Source of the DNA: JADCRZ01 sp037718865
GTDB lineage: Bacteria; Bacteroidota; Bacteroidia; Chitinophagales; Chitinophagaceae
DNA: 64,000 nt
NCBI GenBank assembly: GCA_037718865.1
Contig: JBBJMP010000001.1
Span: forward strand, 186,001-250,000
Reading direction: 5' to 3'
The position numbers and the translations under genes are program-made. This document shows, piece after piece, positions 43,701-51,592 of the stretch (the first letter of the stretch is position 1; every line of letters begins with the position of its first letter). Under the pieces are notes generated by a model. It was not told the origin of the DNA. It worked only from the letters and a program-made list of their open reading frames with translations, and searched no databases.

Positions 43701-43764
43701 GGTAGACTCACCGGTGGTGGTTGGTGAAAAACACCCAACCACGGGCAGGACCTTAAACTTTAAA
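43681..43764. repeat. Composite short-word repeat between two 3' ends
   Basis: The repeat reads GTTTGAAGTTCAAGGTTTAAGG (43681-43702), a hairpin GTGGTTGGTG-AAAAA-CACCCAACCAC (43717-43742), the 14-base core CCAACCACGGGCAG (43735-43748), then CCTTAAACTTTAAA (43751-43764). The first arm covers the last codons of the methylase gene, and the last base abuts the TAG of the minus-strand gene. The core recurs at 20858-20871. Confidence 0.7.
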
Positions 43765-44142
43765 CTATCTATTTAGTTCGCGCATGGCTACAATGCTGTC
43801 TACAACAAATTCAGTATGTCCTCTCCAGGGAAGTCTTCCAATATATTCTTTATAGTGCAGTTCAAATTCTTTTCCGCTGTTTGTCATCAGCATGTTGGCA
43901 ATATCCGGGCGTTGCACCGAAAACTCGAATTCATAAGATTGAACAGAACCCGGTTGGCGGCTGCGAAGTCCCGACTGAATTAATTTACCCTCATAGGTTT
44001 TAAAAATATACCCTTTTTTAGTAAGGTAATTCAGTTCTCCCGACTTAACCCCTTCAGCAAATACATAAAAATACCTCCAGTAAATAAACCCTGCCAATAT
44101 AAGAACCACTATCAAAACAACAATTCCCAGAAACTTTCTCAT
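43765..44142 (-). CDS. Small membrane-anchored hypothetical protein
   Basis: A 125-residue protein with an N-terminal membrane anchor (about 4-24, FLGIVVLIVVLILAGFIYW) and a soluble domain of about 95 residues (VKSGELNYLTKKGYIFKTYE, GKEFELHYKEYIGRLPWRG). I recall near relatives annotated in Bacteroidota, sometimes misnamed as 6-phosphogluconate dehydrogenase; I see no dehydrogenase motif. Probably periplasmic. Function unknown. Confidence 0.78.
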   Translation of the reverse strand: MRKFLGIVVLIVVLILAGFIYWRYFYVFAEGVKSGELNYLTKKGYIFKTYEGKLIQSGLRSRQPGSVQSYEFEFSVQRPDIANMLMTNSGKEFELHYKEYIGRLPWRGHTEFVVDSIVAMRELNR

Positions 44143-44226
44143 AATTTATTTTTTACATGTTGACCCATTAGCCTTAACATCTAGCTATAGAAATCAACCT
44201 TATTAAATTAACGTATTACAGAACTA

Positions 44227-45606
44227 CTATAATCCGTATTTATCAACCAGGTAAATCAATGCAGACATATTTACGGCCCCCAGTTCCAATTCTCGTTTGT
44301 GTACATTCTCAAAAACATCATTCCTTGCATGGTGAACATCAAAATATCGTTGCGAGTCGGGATGCAGGTCAGCTACAACGGTACCCAGTGACCTGTTTAG
44401 CGGAGTAACATCAGCACCTCCGTTCCCTTCTGTAAACTCACTGACTCCATATGGCTTGAACAGGGGGAGCCAAAGCCTCACCTTCTCTAATCTTTCGCCA
44501 TTCAGACTTATATCAAACCCCCTGGGTGTGAAACCACCGGCATCGCTTTCCAGCGCAAACAAATGTTTTTCGTTTTTGGTTTTTGCCTGCTCTGCATATT
44601 TCAACGCTCCCCGTAATCCATTTTCCTCATTGGCAAACAGTACCACTCTGATCGTTCGTTTCGGATTATAACCCAACTTTTTCAGAACATGTAATACTTC
44701 AATCGACTGAACGCAACCTGCGCCATCATCATGTGCTCCTTCGGCCGGGTCCCAGGAATCCAAATGGCCGCCAACGGTAATAATTTCTTCAGGAAAGACA
44801 GATCCCTTCCATTCACCAATGACATTGTGCCCAATCGTATCCGGTAAAAACTGTGCCATCGTTTTCAGGTAAGCGACTGGTTTAATGCCTGCATTTATTA
44901 ACCGGGCCAGGTTGTCGGCATCCTGAAGGCCCATGGCTGCACAAGGGATTTTTGCATACAGACTATCATAGACAGTTGAACCTGTATGGGGATTGTTATC
45001 TACGGAACCGGTAAGCGACCTGATCAAAACAGCAACGGCTCCGTACCTGGATGCACGGCCCGGTCCTGACCTCCTGTAAACACCCGACTCGCCATAGGCC
45101 TGACCGGGTTCAAGGTATTTTGGATTGAACGGGTGGTTAAAAAATACAATCTTACCTTTTACCTCTTCTCTACGTTTTTCAAGCTCGTCAAAATTATTGA
45201 TAAGCATAAGCGAAGCCCGAACACCTTTGTTGCCCGTTCCCATTGAATTACCTAGGGCCAGTACATCCAGATTTGTTTGAACCCGTTTTCCATTTTTATC
45301 TATATAACTTAAAAACGCTCTGTCCTTACCTCCGCGCAACCAACGCGGCACCAGGCATTGTTGCAGGTACACGTTTTCAGCCCCGGCTGCCTGCAAGGCA
45401 GCAATTCCCCATTTTTCTGCCTTATACATTTGTAGAGAACCCGCTAAGCGGCCGCCGATGGTTTTACATAAAACACGAAGGTTCTCATATGCCTTTCCAC
45501 CCGTTAATATTTCATCAGCCAGCTTACGGATAAATAACGCATCTTCGTTTTGGGCATGGCTTGCAAGGTGGACAAAAAGCAAAACAAAGAATAACAACCG
45601 CTGCAT
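44227..45606 (-). CDS. Exported M28-family metallopeptidase
   Basis: A 459-residue exported peptidase with a signal peptide (about 1-18, cleaved near SHAQ). A PA domain lies at about 120-230 and the M28 catalytic domain at about 260-455. Zinc ligands are visible as GGHLDSWD (His, then Asp), the AHDDGAG motif, the FANEENGLRG glutamates and the C-terminal VHHARNDVFENV histidine. Likely an aminopeptidase or carboxypeptidase in the periplasm. Divergent from bshA. Confidence 0.88.
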   Translation of the reverse strand: MQRLLFFVLLFVHLASHAQNEDALFIRKLADEILTGGKAYENLRVLCKTIGGRLAGSLQMYKAEKWGIAALQAAGAENVYLQQCLVPRWLRGGKDRAFLSYIDKNGKRVQTNLDVLALGNSMGTGNKGVRASLMLINNFDELEKRREEVKGKIVFFNHPFNPKYLEPGQAYGESGVYRRSGPGRASRYGAVAVLIRSLTGSVDNNPHTGSTVYDSLYAKIPCAAMGLQDADNLARLINAGIKPVAYLKTMAQFLPDTIGHNVIGEWKGSVFPEEIITVGGHLDSWDPAEGAHDDGAGCVQSIEVLHVLKKLGYNPKRTIRVVLFANEENGLRGALKYAEQAKTKNEKHLFALESDAGGFTPRGFDISLNGERLEKVRLWLPLFKPYGVSEFTEGNGGADVTPLNRSLGTVVADLHPDSQRYFDVHHARNDVFENVHKRELELGAVNMSALIYLVDKYGL

Positions 45607-45801
45607 ATTGTGATCTTTTTTTAAAGGTAGTTAAACATTCTTATGCTTAAAGTAGTTTAGCATAAGTGAAGATCATTGAATAAAAATTAATTTACCTTTA
45701 ATGCACATGATGGTGGTTGCAGAAGCTAGTTATCAAGTGATGTAAATGATTTCATTGAAGTTATTATGACCACCTTTAAATACTTATAACCAATACGGCT
45801 T

Positions 45802-46920
45802 ATGAAAATCGGGATTGTTTGTTATCCTACATTTGGGGGCAGCGGTGTGTTAGCTACCGAGCTGGGTAAGGCATTGGCGACTAAAGGGCACGAAGTTCAT
45901 TTTATTACTTATCAGCAACCGGTCCGACTAAATGTATTCAATGCAAATATTTTTTATCACGAAGTAAGGGTGCCAACATATCCGCTGTTTGATTATCCTC
46001 CTTATGAAACCGCATTGGCAAGCACTATGGTAGACGTTATTGCAAACAATAACCTCGACCTGCTGCATGTACATTATGCCATTCCCCATGCATCGGCCGC
46101 ATACATGGCAAAAAGAATTCTTGAAAAACAGGGAAAGAAAATTCCGGTAATTACAACCTTACATGGCACAGATATCACGCTGGTTGGCAGAGACAAAACC
46201 TATGCTCCGGTTGTGGCGTTTTCCATAAACGAAAGCGATGCCATTACAGCAGTTTCCTATAACCTCCGCGATGAAACCTTTCGTTCATTTAAAATTGAAA
46301 AGGACATTGAGGTTATTCACAATTTTGTAGATGTAGAACGATTTCAGAAAAAACCTATCGATGCCTTCCGCAAAGTGATTGCGCCTGACGGAGAGTGCAT
46401 ACTGCTGCATGCATCCAACTTCAGAAAAATTAAACGGGTGGAAGATGTAGTACGGATCTTTGCCGCCGTTAACAAGCAGATTCCAAGTAAATTTTTATTT
46501 GTGGGTGATGGTCCCGAGCGTCCCGCTGCAGAAAGCCTGGCCCGGGATCTGGGCATATGTAATGATATGCGTTTCGTTGGAAAACAGGAACAAATGGAAG
46601 ACATCCTGGCCATTGCAGACCTTTTCCTGCTGACATCGGAATATGAGAGTTTCGGACTTGCAGCATTGGAAGCCATGGCAGCCGGTGTACCGGTGGTGAG
46701 TACCAACGCAGGTGGATTGCCCGAAATTAATTTACCCGGTGAAACAGGTTTTCTCAGCAACGTGGGAGATATACAAGACATGACAGGCCATGCTATTGAA
46801 ATCCTGAGCGACCCGGACACACTAAGGCAGTTTAAGGCGCGCGCGCTGCAACAGGCCAGGCAATTCGATATACATCATATCATTCCTAAATATGAAGCCT
46901 TGTACAACCGTTTTCTGTAA
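45802..46920 (+). CDS. bshA: BshA, N-acetyl-alpha-D-glucosaminyl-L-malate synthase
   Basis: GT4-type glycosyltransferase that joins UDP-GlcNAc to L-malate, the first step of bacillithiol synthesis; 372 residues. MKIGIVCYPTFGGSGVLATELGKALA is the BshA N-terminus (key parts CYPTFGGSGV and ATELGKAL); HGTDITLVGRD, ITAVSYNLRDETF and EYESFGLAALEAMAAG follow. bshB and bshC are not in this window. It ends 6 bp from the convergent EnvC-like gene. Confidence 0.93.
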   Translation: MKIGIVCYPTFGGSGVLATELGKALATKGHEVHFITYQQPVRLNVFNANIFYHEVRVPTYPLFDYPPYETALASTMVDVIANNNLDLLHVHYAIPHASAAYMAKRILEKQGKKIPVITTLHGTDITLVGRDKTYAPVVAFSINESDAITAVSYNLRDETFRSFKIEKDIEVIHNFVDVERFQKKPIDAFRKVIAPDGECILLHASNFRKIKRVEDVVRIFAAVNKQIPSKFLFVGDGPERPAAESLARDLGICNDMRFVGKQEQMEDILAIADLFLLTSEYESFGLAALEAMAAGVPVVSTNAGGLPEINLPGETGFLSNVGDIQDMTGHAIEILSDPDTLRQFKARALQQARQFDIHHIIPKYEALYNRFL

Positions 46921-46926
46921 ATCATT

Positions 46927-48243
46927 TTATCGTCTCAACCAGGATTCAGGATTGAAATTTTGATTTTTTTCATTGGAGATGAGAAACTCCAATTCGCCCT
47001 GGCCATCTCCTTTGTCTGCGACTTGTCCGATGACCTGCCCCCTGTTGACCTGCTGCCCTTTTGAAACCGAAGCAGATGACAAATTACTGTAGGTGCTGAA
47101 ATATTTTCCGTGTTTGATAACAATACCCTGAACTTCTCCAATGTAAAAAATATATGTCACCTGACCGTCAAAAACGGCTTTTACCGATTTCCCCGCCTCC
47201 GTTTCAATAGTAATGCCCGGATTGTCATAATCAATATTCAATCCTTCAACTTTTTGCCGGCTGAAATGCATGGATACCCGTCCAGACTCAATCGGCCAGG
47301 GCAGGCTACCTCTATTTTTTTCAAAATCATCAGACAACGCTTTTGACGCAGGATCAGCATCAAACACACTTGTTGTTTTATTCACCTTGGTTTCATTCCT
47401 GACCACCGGCGCCGAGCCCGTGACTTTTGGCGCATTCGAGGCTTTAGGTTTGTTTGCATTTGCAACATCTTCTGCCTGTCTTTTCTTCGCTGCTGCTGCA
47501 GCAGCTTCTCTGGCAGCTTCTTCGCGGGCCCTCCTGATCGCCGCGTTAATGGCAGCACTTAACTTCTGGTCTTGTTTTCTTTTGGCGGCCATTTCTTTCA
47601 TCAAATCCTTCTCTCTGGATTTCAGTTTCGACACTACAGCATCCTTTTCTTTCTTTTCCACCTCCAGCACCTGTTTTTGCTTATTCTGTTCCTTAAGTAC
47701 TACTGATTTTATTTCTTTATTCTCATTGAGGCTGTTGATCTTCTGTTGTAATTGGTCCTGCGTATTTTCAATATTTGATGCCTGCTGTTCGCGGTAGTTA
47801 CGGTATGAGCGCAGATATGCCACTCTTTTTAACGCATCATTAAAGTTCCTGGCTGAGAAAATAAAATTTACAAAGTCGTAATTGCTTCTGTTTTTGTACG
47901 CATAAACAACGCTTTTCTGATATTGCATTTTTAAGGTGTCCAGTTCCTTTTTTAGTTTACCAATATCTCTGTAAAATTGAAGCATGTCCCGCTGTATCAG
48001 GTTTATCTGCTGATTGATGTTTTCAATCTCAGCCTGTCGTAGGCGAAGCCGCTTTTGAATAAGGCTCAACTGCCCGAGGGTTTCCTTTTTATTTTTTTTC
48101 GTTTCACTCAGCGAATTTTTCACCTCATCGATCTCTTTCTGTATAGCTGCACGTTGACGCTCGAGGTCTGATTTATTTGATTGCGGCAATGCTGCATTTC
48201 CAATAAAAAGTAATATGGCTAGAAAAAAAATACATTTTGTCAT
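46927..48243 (-). CDS. EnvC-like murein hydrolase activator (degenerate LytM)
   Basis: A 438-residue periplasmic protein: signal peptide (about 1-20), a long coiled coil (about 25-245), an alanine/lysine-rich linker, and a C-terminal LytM/M23 domain (about 310-430). The Zn-binding residues of active M23 enzymes are missing: the HxGxD site reads GLNIDYDNPG, the second histidine site reads YSNLSSAS and the third reads GELEFLI. So it should activate an amidase rather than cut peptidoglycan itself, as EnvC does. The partner amidase is not in this window. Confidence 0.88.
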   Translation of the reverse strand: MTKCIFFLAILLFIGNAALPQSNKSDLERQRAAIQKEIDEVKNSLSETKKNKKETLGQLSLIQKRLRLRQAEIENINQQINLIQRDMLQFYRDIGKLKKELDTLKMQYQKSVVYAYKNRSNYDFVNFIFSARNFNDALKRVAYLRSYRNYREQQASNIENTQDQLQQKINSLNENKEIKSVVLKEQNKQKQVLEVEKKEKDAVVSKLKSREKDLMKEMAAKRKQDQKLSAAINAAIRRAREEAAREAAAAAAKKRQAEDVANANKPKASNAPKVTGSAPVVRNETKVNKTTSVFDADPASKALSDDFEKNRGSLPWPIESGRVSMHFSRQKVEGLNIDYDNPGITIETEAGKSVKAVFDGQVTYIFYIGEVQGIVIKHGKYFSTYSNLSSASVSKGQQVNRGQVIGQVADKGDGQGELEFLISNEKNQNFNPESWLRR

Positions 48244-48348
48244 CTGTTATCGTTTAACATAAATGAGGATGCAGGCATACCGGCATCAATAACCTGCCTG
48301 AAAATTATGCTGCAATTAACGGGGTATTCAAAAATAAAATTTAAACGC

Positions 48349-49167
48349 TTAACTGCGCTTATAATTTTTCGGGATAGTAAAAGGAAGGCTTAATATTTCG
48401 TTAAAGCTATATTGCTTGAAGTCCATATCAACGTCAACTTTTGATTTTTCAGCTACGGTAATTTTACGTAGCGTTGAAAAGGAAACACCCGATTTATTTT
48501 CATAATTACTGTAAGTAAGGTCGCAGGTTCTATTACGCTTGGTGTTGACATCGTCCAGCTTACTATGTTCAAGCACATAACCCTCGTTGCTTAACGTAAG
48601 CAGGTTTTTAAACAAATTTCCCATACTTAAGAACAACAAAGACGATTCGGTTTTTTTGAAAGAAACAATATTGCTGTCTAAGTAAATGGGATTACCAATG
48701 ATCAGGTCTTGCAGTGTTTTGAAATCAAATGGTATCTGCACCAACTCCTGCAAATAATTCACTGACCGGAGTTGCACTTGCTTATCTTTTTTATTTAATA
48801 CCTTAACACTATCGGGAGTGATGATCACCCGGAAAGCTTCGTAACTGAAAACGGTAGCGTTGATGGAAAGCCAGATGGCGCTGTCTTTCAACATCCTTAC
48901 AAAAACGGTAAGATCAGGTCCCTTTCCATCCTTATCCGAGTAATCTACTTTGATCTTGGCAGAAAATGTTTTAAAGTCGATCTTACTGCTTCTTACCTGG
49001 CCTAAAACCTCGTGTATAAATTTTATAGAATCAGCCTTTGAGTCGTCGACAATAACCACTTGCGCAGTATCTTTTTTTGCAATGGCCGTTTGTATCTTCT
49101 TTGTAGGACGGCAGCCAATAGCAAGTATAACATTTAGCGCAATCAGAAATGGCATGATGTACTTCAT
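48349..49167 (-). CDS. DUF4292 lipoprotein
   Basis: About 272 residues if started at the ATG at 49167 (MKYIMPF). A longer frame opens at 49245 but overlaps dut and is not conserved-looking. The N-terminal signal ends in a lipobox-like AIGC (C19 or so), so the product is probably a lipoprotein. The body is beta-rich, with KIDFKTFSAKIKVDYSDKDG and FRVIITPDSVKVLNKKDKQV, the DUF4292 pattern common in Bacteroidota. It lies 8 bp after dut and before the EnvC-like gene on the same strand. Confidence 0.82.
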   Translation of the reverse strand: MKYIMPFLIALNVILAIGCRPTKKIQTAIAKKDTAQVVIVDDSKADSIKFIHEVLGQVRSSKIDFKTFSAKIKVDYSDKDGKGPDLTVFVRMLKDSAIWLSINATVFSYEAFRVIITPDSVKVLNKKDKQVQLRSVNYLQELVQIPFDFKTLQDLIIGNPIYLDSNIVSFKKTESSLLFLSMGNLFKNLLTLSNEGYVLEHSKLDDVNTKRNRTCDLTYSNYENKSGVSFSTLRKITVAEKSKVDVDMDFKQYSFNEILSLPFTIPKNYKRS

Positions 49168-49175
49168 AATCGTAA

Positions 49176-49616
49176 TTATTTTCCTGTGTGACCGAACCCG
49201 CCCTGATCGCGCTTTGTAATAGCCATTTCCATGACCGGTTTCCATTTTACCGTTTCAACCTTCTGCACGATCATTTGAGCTATCCGGTCACCATGATGTA
49301 TGATATGCTGTTCTTTAGAAAAATTGATGAGGATTACTTTAAGTTCTCCCCGATAGTCCGAATCTATTGTACCGGGTGAATTCAGACAAGTAATGCCGTG
49401 TTTGATCGCCAGGCCGCTTCGTGGTCTTAACTGGGCCTCATAACCGCCTGGCAGTTCAATGTACAAGCCCGTAGAAATAATTATCCGTTCCATCGGACCT
49501 ATTGTTAGTGGTTCGATCAAATCCGCCATAATATCCATACCAGCCGAACCTGCAGTAGCGTAACCGGGTAATGGATTAGAAGATTGATTGACGATCTTAA
49601 CTTCTACCTTCGACAT
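49176..49616 (-). CDS. dut: Dut, dUTP pyrophosphatase
   Basis: Homotrimeric dUTPase making dUMP and keeping uracil out of DNA; 146 residues from the ATG at 49616 (MSKVEVKIV). Motifs: AGSAGMDIMADL (I), RPRSGLAIKHGI (II), NSPGTIDSDYRGELKVIL (III), GDRIAQMIV (IV) and the C-terminal RDQGGFGHTGK (V). A longer frame to 49649 would run into the repeat, so I use the family start. It lies 41 bp after ispF. Confidence 0.94.
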   Translation of the reverse strand: MSKVEVKIVNQSSNPLPGYATAGSAGMDIMADLIEPLTIGPMERIIISTGLYIELPGGYEAQLRPRSGLAIKHGITCLNSPGTIDSDYRGELKVILINFSKEQHIIHHGDRIAQMIVQKVETVKWKPVMEMAITKRDQGGFGHTGK

Positions 49617-49631
49617 GTTTGCAAAAGTATG

Positions 49632-49656
49632 GAATTCGCACATCCGCACATTTGCA
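49632..49656. repeat. Short-word repeat, family B (ispF-dut gap)
   Basis: GGAATTCGCACATCCGCA then CATTTGCA. On the minus strand it starts on the base after the ispF TAA and reads TGCAAATGTGCG, identical for 12 bases to the start of the array after the glycosylase stop (41529-41518). Only 40 bp separate ispF and dut. Confidence 0.65.
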
Positions 49657-50139
49657 TTATTTTCTTTTCTTTAACAACACCGTCGCATAGGCCATCAAAC
49701 CTTCTTCCCTCCCTACAAAACCCATGCGCTCGGCGGTCGTAGCTTTAACGGAAACATCTTCAATGGTTAGCTCCAGGATTTCAGCGATCACCTCCCTCAT
49801 GGCCGCATTGTAATTTTTAATTTTTGGTACCTCCAGGCATACCGTTGAATCAACGTTCACCACCAAATAACTTCTTTCCCGGATCAGTGCAAACGTTTTC
49901 CTCAACAAGATCTTGCTGTCGATATTTTTGTATTCCGCAGAGGTGTCCGGGAAGTGCATACCGATATCTCCAAGGCATAGGGCACCCAGCAATGCGTCGC
50001 AAATAGCATGGAGCAGTACATCCGCATCGCTGTGTCCGACACTGCCTTTGGTATGAGGTATCTTAACTCCTCCCAGGAATAAGTCCCTGCCAGCTGCCAA
50101 TTGGTGGAAATCTATTCCGAAACCCGTTCTGTATGGCAT
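49657..50139 (-). CDS. ispF: IspF, 2-C-methyl-D-erythritol 2,4-cyclodiphosphate synthase
   Basis: MEP-pathway isoprenoid enzyme, 160 residues. GFGIDFHQLAAGRDLFLGGV carries the D-x-H metal site, GHSDADVLLHAICDALLGA is the signature, followed by GDIGMHFPDT and ATTAERMGFVGREEG. No other MEP gene adjoins it. It precedes dut on the minus strand. The genes upstream are porU and porV on the same strand, separated by the porV terminator. Confidence 0.95.
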   Translation of the reverse strand: MPYRTGFGIDFHQLAAGRDLFLGGVKIPHTKGSVGHSDADVLLHAICDALLGALCLGDIGMHFPDTSAEYKNIDSKILLRKTFALIRERSYLVVNVDSTVCLEVPKIKNYNAAMREVIAEILELTIEDVSVKATTAERMGFVGREEGLMAYATVLLKKRK

Positions 50140-50208
50140 TATATATTATTTTATTTGAATTAACCATTATTTTATTAGTCGGCTTTTGTCCGAATAGCAG
50201 CCGACGCA

Positions 50209-50239
50209 TAAAAAAAAACGCTCCGGTACCGGAACGTTT
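50209..50239 (-). terminator. Intrinsic terminator after porV
   Basis: On the minus strand AAACGTTCCGG and CCGGAGCGTTT form an 11-bp stem with one mismatch around TA, followed by a run of nine T (50218-50210). It begins 21 bases after the porV stop and separates porV from ispF. Confidence 0.9.
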
Positions 50240-50259
50240 CAGAATGAGTTTATTTTACG

Positions 50260-51444
50260 TTACTGGATTACACCAGTACCTTCTGCGCCTTCTCCGTCAA
50301 AGTCAAAGATCAATCCAAACCTCAGTGTATTTGATAAGGGGTTTTGATTGATACCGCTGCCGGAAGGCACGATGTAAGAAAAATTCAAGCCGAATACATT
50401 GTATTTTAAACCCGCCCCAACCGTAAAATATTTCCGGTTGCCTTTTGTCTTGTCTTCATAAAAATAACCGGCACGCACGGCAAACTGGTTATTATACCAA
50501 TACTCCGCCCCGGCTGAAACCTGAAATTCTTTCAGTTCTTCGCTAAAACCATTCGGAGCATCGTTAAAAGAGCTGAACCAGCTGTTAACAACCGTTTTAT
50601 TACGGTAAGAAGCCTGCCTGCTCGAATCCGTAGAATAGTCTCCGGTTAGGGTTGGAGGCGTAGGTACCAGTAATTTATGCACGTCAAGTCCAAAGGTCAT
50701 TTTGTTATTTTCATCAAAAACCCTGGTATATGCTGCTCCCAGACCAATGTTAGCCGGAATAAAGTCTTTCTGCCGTGCATCTGTAGTATACCCGATTTTG
50801 CCACCCAGGTTTGTCAGCGCGGCCCCGAAATTCCAGCCTTGGCCGCTTTCATTTGGGTTAGTATAAAAGAAACTGATATCTCCCGCGACGGAGCTTCCAG
50901 CTTTGTAGGTGGTTCCCGTGCCTGTAGGATCACCTTTTGCGAGACTGGAATTTATATACCGTAAAGCTATGCCCAAGCCGATATTTTCCGATAGCTTACG
51001 TGAGTAGCCCGCATCGATAGAAAACTCTCTGGGTCTGTAGGCGTAAAGATCTTCTCCCCGGTCGTTAGTGAACTGGATGTTACCAAGACTAAAATACCGC
51101 AGTGAACCGGAAATGGCCTGCTGATCATCTAATTTATAATAACCGGCCACGGTTGCCATATACACATCGTTCAAACCCAATTTTTTCAACCAGGGAGTAT
51201 AGGTAATTCCAAGAGCCCCCTTGCTTTCATTGAAAGGTGTTTTTGCAAGGTTCCAGAAGCCTGAATTGGCGTCAGGAGCAGTGGCTAGTGCTGTTTCACC
51301 CATTCCCCCAGCCCTTGCATCGGGCGAAATTCGCAAAAAGGGCACTGCCGTAGTCACCACGTTGATTGTTTGTTGGCCTTTTGATACGGTTGCACTTAGA
51401 ATAATTAATAAAACAGCAGTTGTTTTAATGGTCATTTTTCTCAT
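50260..51444 (-). CDS. porV: PorV (LptO), T9SS outer-membrane shuttle protein
   Basis: Outer-membrane beta-barrel of the FadL-like PorV family, 394 residues, which shuttles T9SS cargo from the translocon to the PorU sortase. A signal peptide ends near SKGQ (residue 24). TAVPFLRISPDARAGGMGETALATAPD is the PorV N-terminal hallmark (key part PFLRISPDARAGGMG), then TYTPWLKKLGLNDVYM and the C-terminal FGLNFSYIVPSGSG and LRFGLIFDF. It follows porU by 148 bp on the same strand. A clear terminator follows. Confidence 0.93.
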   Translation of the reverse strand: MRKMTIKTTAVLLIILSATVSKGQQTINVVTTAVPFLRISPDARAGGMGETALATAPDANSGFWNLAKTPFNESKGALGITYTPWLKKLGLNDVYMATVAGYYKLDDQQAISGSLRYFSLGNIQFTNDRGEDLYAYRPREFSIDAGYSRKLSENIGLGIALRYINSSLAKGDPTGTGTTYKAGSSVAGDISFFYTNPNESGQGWNFGAALTNLGGKIGYTTDARQKDFIPANIGLGAAYTRVFDENNKMTFGLDVHKLLVPTPPTLTGDYSTDSSRQASYRNKTVVNSWFSSFNDAPNGFSEELKEFQVSAGAEYWYNNQFAVRAGYFYEDKTKGNRKYFTVGAGLKYNVFGLNFSYIVPSGSGINQNPLSNTLRFGLIFDFDGEGAEGTGVIQ

Positions 51445-51592
51445 CTGTATAAATTGTCTTTAAGGTTATTATTGAACACCGGTTTTATGATGTCAATACA
51501 TAGATAACGTAAACTAACTAAATGCTTAAAATGTTTCTATGTTATTACGTTATTCATTAGGTATGGCTAAAATAAGAATTTGATAACATTGG

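Noticed and set aside
49168..49245. Longer DUF4292 start at 49245
   Set aside because: It overlaps dut and would hide the lipoprotein signal, which begins at 49167.
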